From: Oxyruncus cristatus
Lineage: Eukaryota; Chordata; Aves; Passeriformes; Cotingidae
Assembly: GCA_013399855.1 (NCBI GenBank)
Contig: VXAY01003767.1
Coordinates: 433,657 to 497,656, forward strand
Direction of reading: 5' to 3'
DNA length: 64,000 bases
Shown: piece after piece, positions 38,946 through 50,333 of the stretch
Numbering within the stretch: the stretch's first letter is position 1
Layout of the letters: every line of letters starts with the position of its first letter
Notes under the pieces: model-generated
What the model saw: the letters and a program-made list of their open reading frames with translations, nothing else
What the model was told of the DNA's origin: nothing
The model's database searches: none
Translations under genes and position numbers: made by a program

Positions 38946-39969
38946 ATGACAGTGACAGTGATGACTCACAAGAGTCGGAAATTTTAATTTTAGGAAGCAG
39001 ATATATCTGAGAAACATGGAGAAATAAGAGATCTCAGATTCCTGCGTATCAGGGGTGGCACAACACATCTGGTAACAAACATCAGCCACTAGCCTATAGA
39101 AGTGTCAAACCTCTGTTTCTCCCATCCTTAAAGAAGCACTAATATAAGAAGAAAGTACCAAAACCATAAAACTTAAAGCTTATTAGTACCAGTTTTATAT
39201 TTTATTTAATGACACATCAGCACACAATACAAATTGGTAAATTATACAGAACCTGCAAAAATATTGCTTTGTTATGTCCTAATAATCATTCTTCTTGATA
39301 AATCTGATTAACATCCACAGTAAATGACAGAAACATTTTCAGTGCTCATGCTTATTATAACAAGAAAAGGATTTTTACTAAGAAATAATTCATGGGACAT
39401 GCTATCATAGGCTAAAGTTAACAGGAAAAAGCTTGATGCTCTGATCTGAATCAACGGGGCAGACAAGGTTACTTTCAGGGAGGCACAGGCAAAGGCAAAT
39501 TGTGTGGAGGTTGCAGCCACACAGATGGTCAGGGCCTTCCTTTGCTGTGCAACAGAGGAAACAGATTCAATCACAGCTCCGGATAATTACTTGAATTAAT
39601 AAGACAGTCCCACAACCTAAAAATTAATAAATACACAAGAGACATATTTCTTTCAAACTAGGATGTCCATTTCAACCAAATCTTGATAAGACTCTACTTA
39701 GAGGGCATCTGCAGGCTGCCTGACTGGGAAGGAGAGACCGTACTCAGGACACATCTCATCGTTCCTGTGGAAGGAGCTCAGGAAGGCAATCAGTCACAGT
39801 TAGGGACTTTTATTAAAAAGTTCAAGCAAAAAAGACAAGACCACTCCAGTCTTGAAGACTCCCACACTAACCATGCACTTCCTTTTACTCTGGTGAGGGC
39901 AGCTTATTTCTGAGTCAGCTGTATTTAGATCTAACTTATTCAGTGGCATCAATAATGGACTCTGAACTA

Positions 39970-40076
39970 AACAATAACAACAACAACAAATAATTCATCC
40001 TTCACTGGGTGCACAAACTTAAAAAATTTAAAAAATAAAAACCCAATCAAACAAAAAACAATAACAACAACAACAG
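39970..40076. repeat. AAC-type simple repeats, two runs
   Basis: AACAATAACAACAACAACAA near 39970 and ACAATAACAACAACAACAG near 40056, separated by A-rich DNA. Confidence 0.8.
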
Positions 40077-43000
40077 CTGAACATCCTGCCTGAAAAAGCT
40101 CCACTGAGTCCCTTTTCTACATGTTTTTCTGGTCCACACTGTCTGTTTCTCCTGCTATTTCTCTCTTTGCTACAAATGCTATGCCCTTAATTACTAGCAC
40201 AAAGCAGTACAGAAATGTAAATGATGCACCTATTTTAGGAAAGGGAAAGGAAATAGAGCTAAATGGGACATTCCAATTATGTGTGACCTTTTGAAAAGCT
40301 CTGCTTTCAGTTGTCACAGACAGAATTTGTCACCTTAGGGTAATGGTCAAACCCACTAGTGCTAGGAGAATTCAGGCACCTCCATCAGGCTCATCTCCAT
40401 TATAGCAAGCAGTTCCTGTATGCAAGTCAGGAGGAACCAGTGAGTTTTGTCCTTCGCTACACCCACTGAGATGACCAGAATTTATCAAATTGCATTGATC
40501 TGAAAACTGCTGCTTCATGCAGAGCACCGTGCAATCTTCCTAGAGGTTGTGTAGAGTAAAATACCAATAGCATCAAAATCAAACACAATTCATGGTTGTC
40601 TTCACCACTAAAGTTTTATAGAACAAATAAGAAGCCTTCTCTTTCATTCCTCACTTTGTTGTAACACTTATTACACATGTAAACCACAGCAGTATCCTCA
40701 AAAAAACCGAATTCTACATAGTGTCATGTTATATCAACCACTGAATAATTTAGAGCAATAATATGTCTGAAAGTTTTTAATAAGGACAAATTTATAAAAT
40801 TTAGTATTTATGTTGGTGTTGTAGGACAAAGAGGAAATATCCCACTTATAATTGATTAACAGTAAGAGAAAATGCTTTCAAGCAATCAATGTGGGTAATA
40901 CGTTTATCTTTTTAAAACATATACACCAGATTCTACAAGTATTTTACAACCTTTTTGTTTAGTATGGTATATATTTTTGAAGATAAAAGTAATACACTAT
41001 ATGAATTAACAAACTTATGAAGCCCAGTATGTCCTAATTCCCAAAACTAAAGAAGCAACCTGAAATCAATCTACATACTTCACTAGACCATATTTTTAGG
41101 TTTATTTAAATGCAAAGATGAGAAGTCTGGCTCTTTAAATATGACTCTTTATTTTGGTACACATTGCACCATTCTTGCTCATTTATGCATCTTTTCCAGT
41201 CATCTTAAAGAAATTTTCATAATTAGGCTGAGTGTAAACACAAGTCCAGTCCTACTACATTTATTGTGAGTATTTGTAATCTTGATTGTGTGATTTTCCC
41301 TTATACTACTGTTTTCTCTATGAAGATGCTTAAAGAGGAAGGTCCTCTTGCAGCTTCCTCTGGAGATTTCTGCAGCTAAGTGTGGTGAGTTTATTCACCA
41401 AATGACAAAAAAATGTAATACAGAACACAGCATGACAAAGATACAAAGCTCTTTAAAGACTATTATAAAGCTTTAGTTCATAAGTGCCAGTTGATTGCCA
41501 CAGCTGTTAATGAGGCATGGACGTCCACTTCCCTCTTAAAGCCTGGAAGATGTCACAGATAATAGTAAATACTTGTTATCTCCTCAGATAGATTTCATCA
41601 GCTACACAGATTGGCTAGCTATGGATGTTGGTTTGCTTAAGAACTGAGTGTTCTCAAAAACTAATGGAAAGCAACCCAGGGAGTCATCAAGAGATCAGAT
41701 GCAAAACCCGCTGGTCACAAGAAGCTGGCTGAGAGAAGGAAAAACTATCAAAGGCATCTTGTATTCCTCTAACCACTAAAATAGCACAACCTGTGCTCCA
41801 AGTCAGTTGAACTAAATGAGTTCTTGCATGCTCTGGCACGGGCCCAACTGTGTTTAAAGTTTAAATTTATCACAGTGATAAGCTGATAATTTTTGTTTAT
41901 TTCTGTTTATTTACAGCATAACAGAGTAAAACACTTTGGAATTTTTTTCAGTCTGATGCCAAACAAGTTCAAAATCTGACAGGCAATTATTTTTAGGTGA
42001 TAAAAGTAAACAAAGAAACAGGAATGTATCATGCTTTGTCATACATCTTTAAGCACATTAATTTGCTATATTATACGTGCTTCAAAATCTTCTCTGACTG
42101 ACACATTTTTTATTCCTGCTACTGGCTTAACTCCTGCATAACTGACTGCTTTATTATAGGCTTGCTTTTGTGTCTGAACAGAAACTCAACCTCAGATCTG
42201 AAAAGTCAGCTGGAAGAAAATTTTAATAACCAAGCAATATTTCAAGGGAGGTGGGAAATCCAAAAAATTCAGCGTACTTGAAGAGAAAGTATCATCAAAA
42301 ACTCCAAATCAAATCTGATTATATTCTGCAGCAGCACAGTAGCACAGGCATACAGTGGATTCCAGAGGTCTAATGCATGTGATGGAGTCCTGTTACCTTT
42401 CTAAATACTGTCTTTTCTGAGCAGATAGACCAAATGTTGTATTTCACACATGACATAAAAAACTTAAGATACATAAAAATGGAGGGGTTCGTTTGTGGCC
42501 TTTTTTCACATCTGTGTATTAGAAGTCAGTACGGAATAAATATGTTGTTTGATGTAACTGTCATTTCTCTGGGCTGAAGTATACAACTTTATGTTCTGTG
42601 TTAGATTTTTAGCAAAAACAAATATTTCCATCATTAGTAAAATAAAGACTCTCTAAACACAGAAACATGAATAGACTGGCCCAGACTACCCCAGAAGTAA
42701 GAGAAAATTATTGTTCTAATAGCGTTCAGCATGGAGAGCATGGTTGGAGCAGTCAAATTTTCACAGAAATCTCTGCCATGCCACTAAGCAGTCAAGAGCA
42801 AAATGTGTCATCTGCCACTTCTGTTTATTCTCATAGTAACCAAAAGCTAACAGAAGTCTATCCAAAATGATGATTTGTCTAAACATAAAAGAGTTTAAAA
42901 GTAACAAAACAGGTGTAACCTGAGAATGTACAGTGTGTGGAGGGGAAGGTGCAGATGAGATATCTTTGGGCTTGGGCAGCTTCCCATCAATAAGTCAAAT

Positions 43001-43306
43001 CTGTTATCACTTTGTCATGGACATGTCAAGAGTAGAGTGTCTTTAGACATCTTTATGCTATGCAAACAGGAGAGATAATGTAAAATAAATATAACAGATT
43101 ATGCTTTGCTAGTTGTAGTTACATTTGAATCCAGTGATGATCCCAGCAGGATTTCACTCCTTCACAGAGTTTGGTGAGTCTGTTTCCATGCACTCATGGC
43201 TCAAGGGCTTTCTTCTCCAACCCTTCCTACTTGGAATGACAGTTCAGAAAGCTTTGTTCACAGGGATTGTTTGTCTGCCAGGGAAAAAAAAAGACAACAA
43301 ATAAAA

Positions 43307-43311
43307 GAGAA
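43307..43311. repeat. 5-bp target site duplication, left copy (GAGAA)
   Basis: GAGAA directly precedes the LTR start TGTCATGG and is repeated at 44715-44719 directly after the LTR end CCATGACA. Confidence 0.75.
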
Positions 43312-43427
43312 TGTCATGGTTTCAGCCCCTGTGCTTTCTGCATAGTATTATCAACCTATAAATTTTGCTACTAATTAGGAAGAGTTTGCACAGACAAAAC
43401 AGATCACCTTGAAGTGGGGTAATACTA

Positions 43428-43436
43428 AGATTTATT
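43428..43436 (-). promoter_or_regulatory. LTR polyadenylation signal (AATAAA, minus strand)
   Basis: Plus-strand GATTTATTGC gives GCAATAAATC on the minus strand, about 115 bases before the LTR's 3' end. This is the right place for the R region signal. Confidence 0.6.
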
Positions 43437-43466
43437 GCTACACTACAGAACTAAGGGGAATACTTA

Positions 43467-43491
43467 CATATATATACATATATACATACAA
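43467..43491. repeat. (AT/AC)n simple repeat in the LTR
   Basis: ACATATATATACATATATAC-type run within the U5 side of the LTR. Confidence 0.8.
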
Positions 43492-43741
43492 CTCTAACCA
43501 GTTTTCTTATAATAGCACACTTACATATGTACAAATGCCCCTCCTCTTCTCTCCTTCAAAAACAGTCCAGAGGGAGAAAGAGAAGGGAGGAAAAAAAAAA
43601 AGTCTTTAAGGTAACAGTTCCATATCTCTGTAGCTCGAACCTCTCTCTCTTCACTGGAATGTAGAGAAGTTTACTCTCACCTTGCTACTTGCTTACAGCT
43701 GCTGAGGGTTTTTTATCATGTCGTTACTACAAGATTCAGGG

Positions 43742-44301
43742 NNNNNNNNNNNNNNNNNNNNNNNNNNNNNNNNNNNNNNNNNNNNNNNNNNNNNNNNNNN
43801 NNNNNNNNNNNNNNNNNNNNNNNNNNNNNNNNNNNNNNNNNNNNNNNNNNNNNNNNNNNNNNNNNNNNNNNNNNNNNNNNNNNNNNNNNNNNNNNNNNNN
43901 NNNNNNNNNNNNNNNNNNNNNNNNNNNNNNNNNNNNNNNNNNNNNNNNNNNNNNNNNNNNNNNNNNNNNNNNNNNNNNNNNNNNNNNNNNNNNNNNNNNN
44001 NNNNNNNNNNNNNNNNNNNNNNNNNNNNNNNNNNNNNNNNNNNNNNNNNNNNNNNNNNNNNNNNNNNNNNNNNNNNNNNNNNNNNNNNNNNNNNNNNNNN
44101 NNNNNNNNNNNNNNNNNNNNNNNNNNNNNNNNNNNNNNNNNNNNNNNNNNNNNNNNNNNNNNNNNNNNNNNNNNNNNNNNNNNNNNNNNNNNNNNNNNNN
44201 NNNNNNNNNNNNNNNNNNNNNNNNNNNNNNNNNNNNNNNNNNNNNNNNNNNNNNNNNNNNNNNNNNNNNNNNNNNNNNNNNNNNNNNNNNNNNNNNNNNN
44301 N
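43742..44301. other. Assembly gap, 560 N
   Basis: An unbroken run of N inside the LTR. The true length may differ. By comparison with the related LTR, the missing part corresponds roughly to 8650-9340 of that copy, which includes a (TC)n tract and a C-rich run. Confidence 1.
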
Positions 44302-44594
44302 GACCTTGGCAGCTGCATTGTTATCTCTTGCTTTCTGCCGCTCCTCTCGGAGCTGGAACTCCTTCTGTCTCAGCCGAGTAGTTTTCCCTGGAGTTTTCTT
44401 CTCCACTCTGCTACCTGCTTCAGCCAGAAAGTTCAGTGCCATGCCTGCCCCTGGCCCAAGGCCAGGGGCGGAGGGGGCCTGGCCCCCCACTCGGGGAGGC
44501 CTCGCTGCCTCACTTACATCATGGCTCCGAGTTCCTTCTGCCCACACACACAACTACAACAACGACAACAACAACCCTTCTTTTCCGGTTTGTG

Positions 44595-44642
44595 TTAAAT
44601 TATGTAATTCGTAGAGACGTCACAGAAGTCTCTAATTGGCTA
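44595..44642 (-). promoter_or_regulatory. Putative LTR U3 promoter (CCAAT, CRE-like, TATA-like)
   Basis: On the minus strand, in order: GTAGCCAATTAG (CCAAT box, plus-strand ATTGG at 44635-44639), TGACGTCT at 44615-44622 (seven of eight bases of the CREB/ATF palindrome TGACGTCA), and ACATAATTTAAC (weak TATA-like). The arrangement fits a retroviral U3. The CRE-like site contains a CpG that has survived. Confidence 0.5.
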
Positions 44643-44714
44643 CCTAGCCGGAATTTCACCTGGAACTAACCATCTTCTACCCTAAAACTGAGGGGGATGG
44701 GCTAAACCATGACA

Positions 44715-44719
44715 GAGAA
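44715..44719. repeat. 5-bp target site duplication, right copy (GAGAA)
   Basis: Identical to 43307-43311; it marks the integration site of the LTR. Confidence 0.75.
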
Positions 44720-47700
44720 TTATGATATGAGAAAGAAAAAGAATTATGGCCAATTCAAAATCACTCATCTCAAGGCAGCTAGTTGTTTTCTCTTAAAATA
44801 CTCTTTTTCCTACTGTTTCTTACCAGCCTAATTGTGTAAAAGAGTTATGTTTCTGGCCTATTGCAGTTGATACTTGCTGTCAGTATAGATACACTGGAAA
44901 AAATCCCAGAGATCATCTGTGACTTTTCAAACAGAAATACAGCAAATAATGGCATTTGCTTTCTGTTTCCATTTTCCTCAGCTGTGAAAATTACATTTTC
45001 TTGGAACGTTATTGTTCAAATCATGAAGTCAACATGATTTTTAAGGTCCCCATAAGTATAATACAATCCAGTGGGTTTCCACATAGGAGATCCAGATGGG
45101 TGCTGTACTATATTCTTAGAAATTACTATGAGTGTGTAAGGGAAAATAAAATATTTAATAGACTAGATCATTTGACATAAAATTCTCTCTACATAGCGAA
45201 AACTTATGATGCTAGTTGCTGTTACATTTTAAAGATGTGTCAATCAGAAGTTGCAGAAATGCTATTGCTGATAGTGAAGCATCTGTACTTTTGGCACATT
45301 GCAGCATACTTCTCCACTGGATCACAGCCTTTGTACACGTTCATAAAACAGAACTCTTAGATCTGACAACTGTTTTGATAAGCCTTTTCTCATGATAATG
45401 GATAAAAAGTGCTTTCATTATTCTAGTTAAGGGAAGTATCTTGCTTTGGACTTTGGATGAGGCAGTGGTGTGATTCATTCAAATGTTGTTTTATCTTCAA
45501 ATCAATTTCAGGTCAACACAGCGATGAAATGTTTGAATACTCTCTATTTCCAGAATATAAATATTCTTCCTTCCTGTTATAAGAGCAGCTCTTTCCAGCA
45601 TCTTCAGAAGCAGCCTGGGGAGAAAAAAATATAACACCTTTTTTCCTTCACAGCTTGCTTAGGTATTTTAGGTGTGATGCTCAAGTTGCTTATGACTGTG
45701 ACTTATTTCAAAGCGTAGTGTTCCATACCACCACTGCTATTTAAATTGCATCTCATTTGCTGCCGATTTGGACATTCGCACTGATGATTCAGACATTCAT
45801 CCGAACATCCTTCAGGAAGTAGAAAATCACAAGTGAGCACAGTTGTACAGAACAGGGTTACAAAGAAATCAATCACAGATGCTTGCAAAGGTGGGTCACT
45901 ACCTGTCATGCTTATAACAGTGTATAAAAGCACAGATGAAATGGTGCTTTAAGTCATTTTAAGCACTACAGTTAATGAGATTTGTCATAATACATTTCAT
46001 CAGAAATTTCAGAACGTGGTGCTGCTATATTGACTGTATTTTAACCACTGAAGTCAAATGTCAGCCCTTCATCTTCAATCAAAGCAATGACTATGACACC
46101 CCCAGATGAGCTAGTTTCAACCAGCTGACCACAGGGAGCAAATTTTAGTTTTCATTGAGCATAATCCCACTAGTTACTTCTTGCCATTCCTTCAACACTC
46201 ATTATTCTCCTAATTCTGAATTGTGTGTTTGTTATTGTCAACAGACTCATGATGTATGTAAGTCAAATATTTGCCATGATACTTGGTGCTTGTTTGGCTT
46301 TGGTATTTGAAACAGCATTCATATTAATAAGCTAATTTTTCCAAATATAAACTTATTATATTTTTTAATCACAAGTTTTCTCCACGATTCATCCATTTCC
46401 TGTGAATTTTGATTATTCATTTCGTATTACATTATTTTTACTCCACTGACAGAATACCAGGTACTTTATATGGATTCCTTGCCTTCTCAGACATTGTAGC
46501 AACTTGCCTCCATGAGGAAAAACTGCATAAGGCAAATAAAAATACACTTAGCACTAGTCTAAAGTTTTAAACTTCTCACAGAGAACTGAAATCATTATTG
46601 ATGTACAGTGAGAAGCATTCACAATGAAGTGAGAGAAGAAAATGCAGTCTAAAATGCTGCAAAATAGGTCACCTTCCTTAGGCAACATAAGGGACCTACA
46701 ATGCAAAATAATTTGCTGAGAGCTCAGACTACTCTTGTACAAAAGAGATGACACCATGAAGAAAGAGAATACACCTGAAACCCAGCAACACACAATCTGT
46801 CCTGCAGAACAGGTGGAAGGAACATTGCTTTAAAATTCTATCTGGTCCAACTTATATGTGGTCTGAGGTTGGCACCACTACTCAAGCACTACCAAATCAT
46901 AATTCTAAAGTGCACAGTACTTTTTTTCAAAGGTTGTATCTTTCTGGATGTATTGCTAAAGGAATATGAATATGTGCATCATTTTCAGGAGGAGTAAAAA
47001 TAGATTATTCTTAATCTTATATACACTTTTTTCTTCTTAAAAACAGTAATTCTTTTCCAAATAATTTTGAAAGATTTTTGCTTCATTCTCAGATTGTGTT
47101 AACTGAGTGCATTTTCCTTTGCTTTATAAGCAAAACACGGAAGTACAAATGGTAGTTTCCTTTTGCTTCCATCTCATTCATTAATACAGGCAAAATTCAA
47201 CTCTTTGTAGCCCAGAACATGTGGACAACTGAAGGAAGTATGAAATTTCTTCATCATCAAACTGTTGAAGTTAACAATCCAATGAGCAAGGGATTTTCCA
47301 CTAACAACTTTTAACAGTAATGACTCATTAACATTTTGGAGAAATCTACACAATAAATTATAAGCAATGCCTGTTCTAAACTACTGAAATTTTTATGTGC
47401 AGGATGTCTGAGACATGTCTAATCTTTTACTGTACAGTGCATAGTTACGTCTATTTTGTTCATTTAAAGTGTTTAGTTTAATCTACTTTCTCTGGCACTA
47501 AGATATATAACTGTCTGTTCTTTAATTGCTTGGCTATAAATAATTTAACAAAACCATGATTTTCACATTACTGTCTAAAGTTCTTATGGGAAATGCTATA
47601 TGTTGGCACCATAAAAAGTGTGTATTTCTAAGATTAAACAAGTGTTACAAGACAGCTGAAGTAGCTGTAATGCTTACCACCCCAGAATGAGCAGGATCAA

Positions 47701-48765
47701 ATGGACTGTTATACCTAAGTTCTCTCCTAAGATATAGAGATTCTCATTTGAGAAACCTTTCTACCTTTCATTCCAAGTTTAAAAACATGTGCATTGGTTA
47801 GATACTTTACATAAGCTTCTGACATTTCTTTCCAGCAGTTAGGATCGTACTTACATCATTCATAATAATGTATCACGTTGTCATATGCTCTCAAATAGTG
47901 ACTGTAGGTACCTTAAAATGGAGTTTAAAAGGTCTTAAAAGGATAACGATTACCTACTTTTCAAGAACATAACCTTGATGCATCAGTGCATTGTCATTTT
48001 GATTGTTCTTATTAATCCATATGAATATTTTCTCTCATATAAATTGTATTTATTATTATATGTTTATGCTTGTGTACAAACTTCTGCCCCTTAATTTTGC
48101 TGCTTAAATTATTCTTATACGTAGAAGTTAACAGAGTTTTATCTAAATTTCTAAAGTACATTTGGTTTCTGCATCTTCAAAACAACCATTGCCATAGGCC
48201 TCAGAATAAACAATAAATATTTTAGCACAACAAATATAAAGCTGGATCATAGCCAGTCTTTAGAACTATGCCATAACCTTAGGCATATTGTGAAAAGTTC
48301 TACTTAAGCCCGCCTACAAAAAAATAACTGTTTTATTTTCTAATAACAGCTAATTTTAAATCTCTACTATAAATTCTATTTCAGACAAGGCTGCAGAAGT
48401 TGAAAATCTCCCTGGGTACAGAGCAGTCATTCCTGACAGGCTGTGGGAACGCTAGTGTGAATGTCAACGTTCACAGCATAACCCAAAACCCTCAGCATTT
48501 CTGCAAGTTTCTGTGTTGTGGCTAGTAGAACAGAGCTGCAAGATTTGCAGGTGCATGATTTTGCAATAATAGTTGCACAACAAAGTTTAGCTAAAGAGGA
48601 AGAAAAAGGCCAATAAGCTACCTAGAGTTCTGAAAATTTATTTTCAGTCAGTATTTCCTCATTGACATTTTATGCCATTTTGAAGTCTTACTTCAAAAGA
48701 CCCTGGAATGGCCTACTGTTTGAGAAAATGCATTGAATCCTGACTACTTTGTATCCCAGAGAAAC
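44720..48765. other. AT-rich non-coding region
   Basis: About 4 kb without a recognised gene or repeat. A minus-strand frame at 45703-45933 has several cysteines (ECLNHQCECPN), but it matches no known domain and has no supporting exon neighbours. Other frames are short. Confidence 0.5.
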
Positions 48766-49565
48766 TTGGACAGACTCGATCAGTGGGCTAAGGACAACTG
48801 CATGAGGTTCAAAAGAGCAAAGTGCCAGGTCCTGCACTTGGGTCGCAGTAACCCCATGCAGCGCTACAGGCTTGGGGATGAGTGACTCAAGAGCTGTGTG
48901 GTAGAAAGGGGGTGTTGGCTGACAGCGGCTCAATATGAGCCAGCAGAGTACCCAGGTAGCCTAGAAGATCAATGGCATCTTAGCCTGTATCAAGAATAGT
49001 GTGGCCAACTGGACTAGGGACGTGATCATCTCCCTCTATGCGGCACTGGTGAAGCTGCACCTCGAGTACTGTGTCTAGTTCTAGGACCCCCACTTTAAAA
49101 AGGACATTGAAGTGCTGGAGCATGTCCAGAGAAGTGCAACAGAGAAGGCCCATGAAAGGACATGTCTTATGAGGGATGGCTGAGGGAGCTGGGTTTGTTT
49201 AGTCCTGAGGAGTCTCAGGGGGGAACCTCAACTCTCTGTATGAAAGGAGGTTGCAGTGACATGGGGGCCAGTCTTTTCCAATGTGCCTGCAGTGAGAGAA
49301 CCAGAGGAAATGGTCTGAAGCTGAGACAGGGAATATTCATATTTGATATTTGAAAAAAATTGTTCACTGTTAGGGTGATCAGGTATTGGGATAAGTTGTC
49401 CAGGGAGGTGTTGCTGTCATCATCACTAGAGGTGTTTAAAAGGCATCTGGATCTGGCACTGGGTGATGGTTTAGTGGTTTAGGGGTTACAGTGATGGTGC
49501 TGGGTTGACAGTTGGACTGGATGATCTTGAAGGTCTCTTACAACCTTGACAATTCTATGATTTTA
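48766..49565 (+). mobile_element. CR1 LINE, 5'-truncated and decayed, plus strand
   Basis: About 800 bases follow the CR1 ORF2 second half in order: CAAGTGCCAGGTCCTGCACTTG-like text, CATGCAGCGCTACAGGCTTG, GGGGTGTTGGCTGACAGC, ATGAGCCAGCAGAG, ATAGTGTGGCCAACTGGACT, GTGCTGGAGCATGTCCAGAG, TTATGAGGGATGGCTGAGGG, GAGGAAATGGTCTGAAGCTG and finally TTGGACTGGATGATCTTGAA, CAATTCTATGATT. Several stops and frameshifts break the frame, including a TGA after GGGGATGAG and a TAG in GTGTCTAGTT. The 63-codon frame at 49162-49353 is a piece of it. It belongs to a different CR1 subfamily from the 23 kb copy. Confidence 0.95.
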
Positions 49566-50202
49566 TTATTCTACTGATAACCAAGTTACTTGTAAATAAT
49601 TTATCATTTGGTTACTAAAGATTTTAACACTATCACTATAAACACAAAAGAAGGCTTCTGTTGCTAAGTTTAGCTTAAGCAGATGACATCTTAAAAACAT
49701 GAATCAAATTTGTTGTATTGAAACCTTGAATCTTTTGAATTCGGTATTCAATATGTATTCCCAGAATCTTGGTTTGACAAGTACCACCAGTCAAATTACT
49801 GATGAAGTTCTTGACATTGTTCAATAAAAACTGTTTAACAAAGACTTCATGAAATGTTTAATATTTTATGGAATCTTTTCCATGGGATCCTTTAACTAAA
49901 CTGATATTCAGCTTTATCCATCTGGGGTCAACTCTGTAAAACATTTTTGGTATTAGAATGGAAGAAAGGAGGAAACCTAAATAACATCTTGCATATCATC
50001 ATCTGTAGCTAACATTTAAAAATTTCTGCAGAAGTATTGATGTAAAGATAATCAGAACTTTATGAACACAGGAAATACCAACAGTAGGATTAAGAAGAGA
50101 GAAACTGGTAAGGTAGAACAGCTAATTTAGCTGAAGCAATATAGGATAGATATTGAACTGTAGCCTCGGCTTTTTAATTATTTAGTGAGACAGATGAGGT
50201 CA

Positions 50203-50333
50203 GGTTCAAGGTCGGGTTGTACAGAGCTCTAAGTAACCTGATCTGGTTGAAGATGTCACTGCTCATTGCAGGGGTCTTGGACTATATGACCTTGAAAGGT
50301 CCCTTCTAACCTAAACCATGCTATGATTCTGTA
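50203..50333 (+). mobile_element. CR1 LINE 3' end fragment, plus strand
   Basis: GTTCAAGGTCGGGTTGTACA, TGCAGGGGTCTTGGACTATA and TGACCTTGAAAGGTCCCTTC, ending CCATGCTATGATTCTGTA. This is the CR1 3' UTR with its terminal ATGATTCT octamer. Only about 130 bases are present. Confidence 0.92.

Larger units (their letters stand above)
37214..43311. other. Non-coding region around the CpG-rich patch
   Basis: Mostly AT-rich unique DNA. It includes a 19-base tandem triplet at 37508, the CpG-rich patch at 38640-38945 and two AAC-type runs near 39970 and 40055. No intact gene is supported. Confidence 0.5.
43312..44714 (-). mobile_element. Solo ERV LTR with intact ends, minus strand (contains assembly gap)
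   Basis: The left end is TGTCATGGTTTCAGCCC and the right end GGGCTAAACCATGACA. These are inverted ends of about 16 bases with one indel, bounded by TG and CA as in retroviral LTRs. A 5-bp duplication GAGAA flanks them; five bases is typical of ERVL-type integrases. It is collinear with the LTR at 8330-9547. On the minus strand U3 is at the right (CCAAT, CRE-like, TATA-like), AATAAA lies near 43430 and U5 is at the left. There are no gag, pol or env sequences, so it is a solo LTR of about 1.4 kb, 560 of which are unknown. The frames that run through the Ns are artefacts. Confidence 0.85.

Noticed and set aside
43689..44614. Frames of 200-298 codons across the N run on both strands
   Set aside because: Most codons are unknown bases. 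The flanks are LTR sequence, and no gene can be claimed from an assembly gap.
45703..45933. Cysteine-containing minus-strand frame (ECLNHQCECPN) as a possible extracellular-domain exon
   Set aside because: No spacing pattern of a known Kazal or EGF domain, no clear splice sites, and no neighbouring exon candidates.
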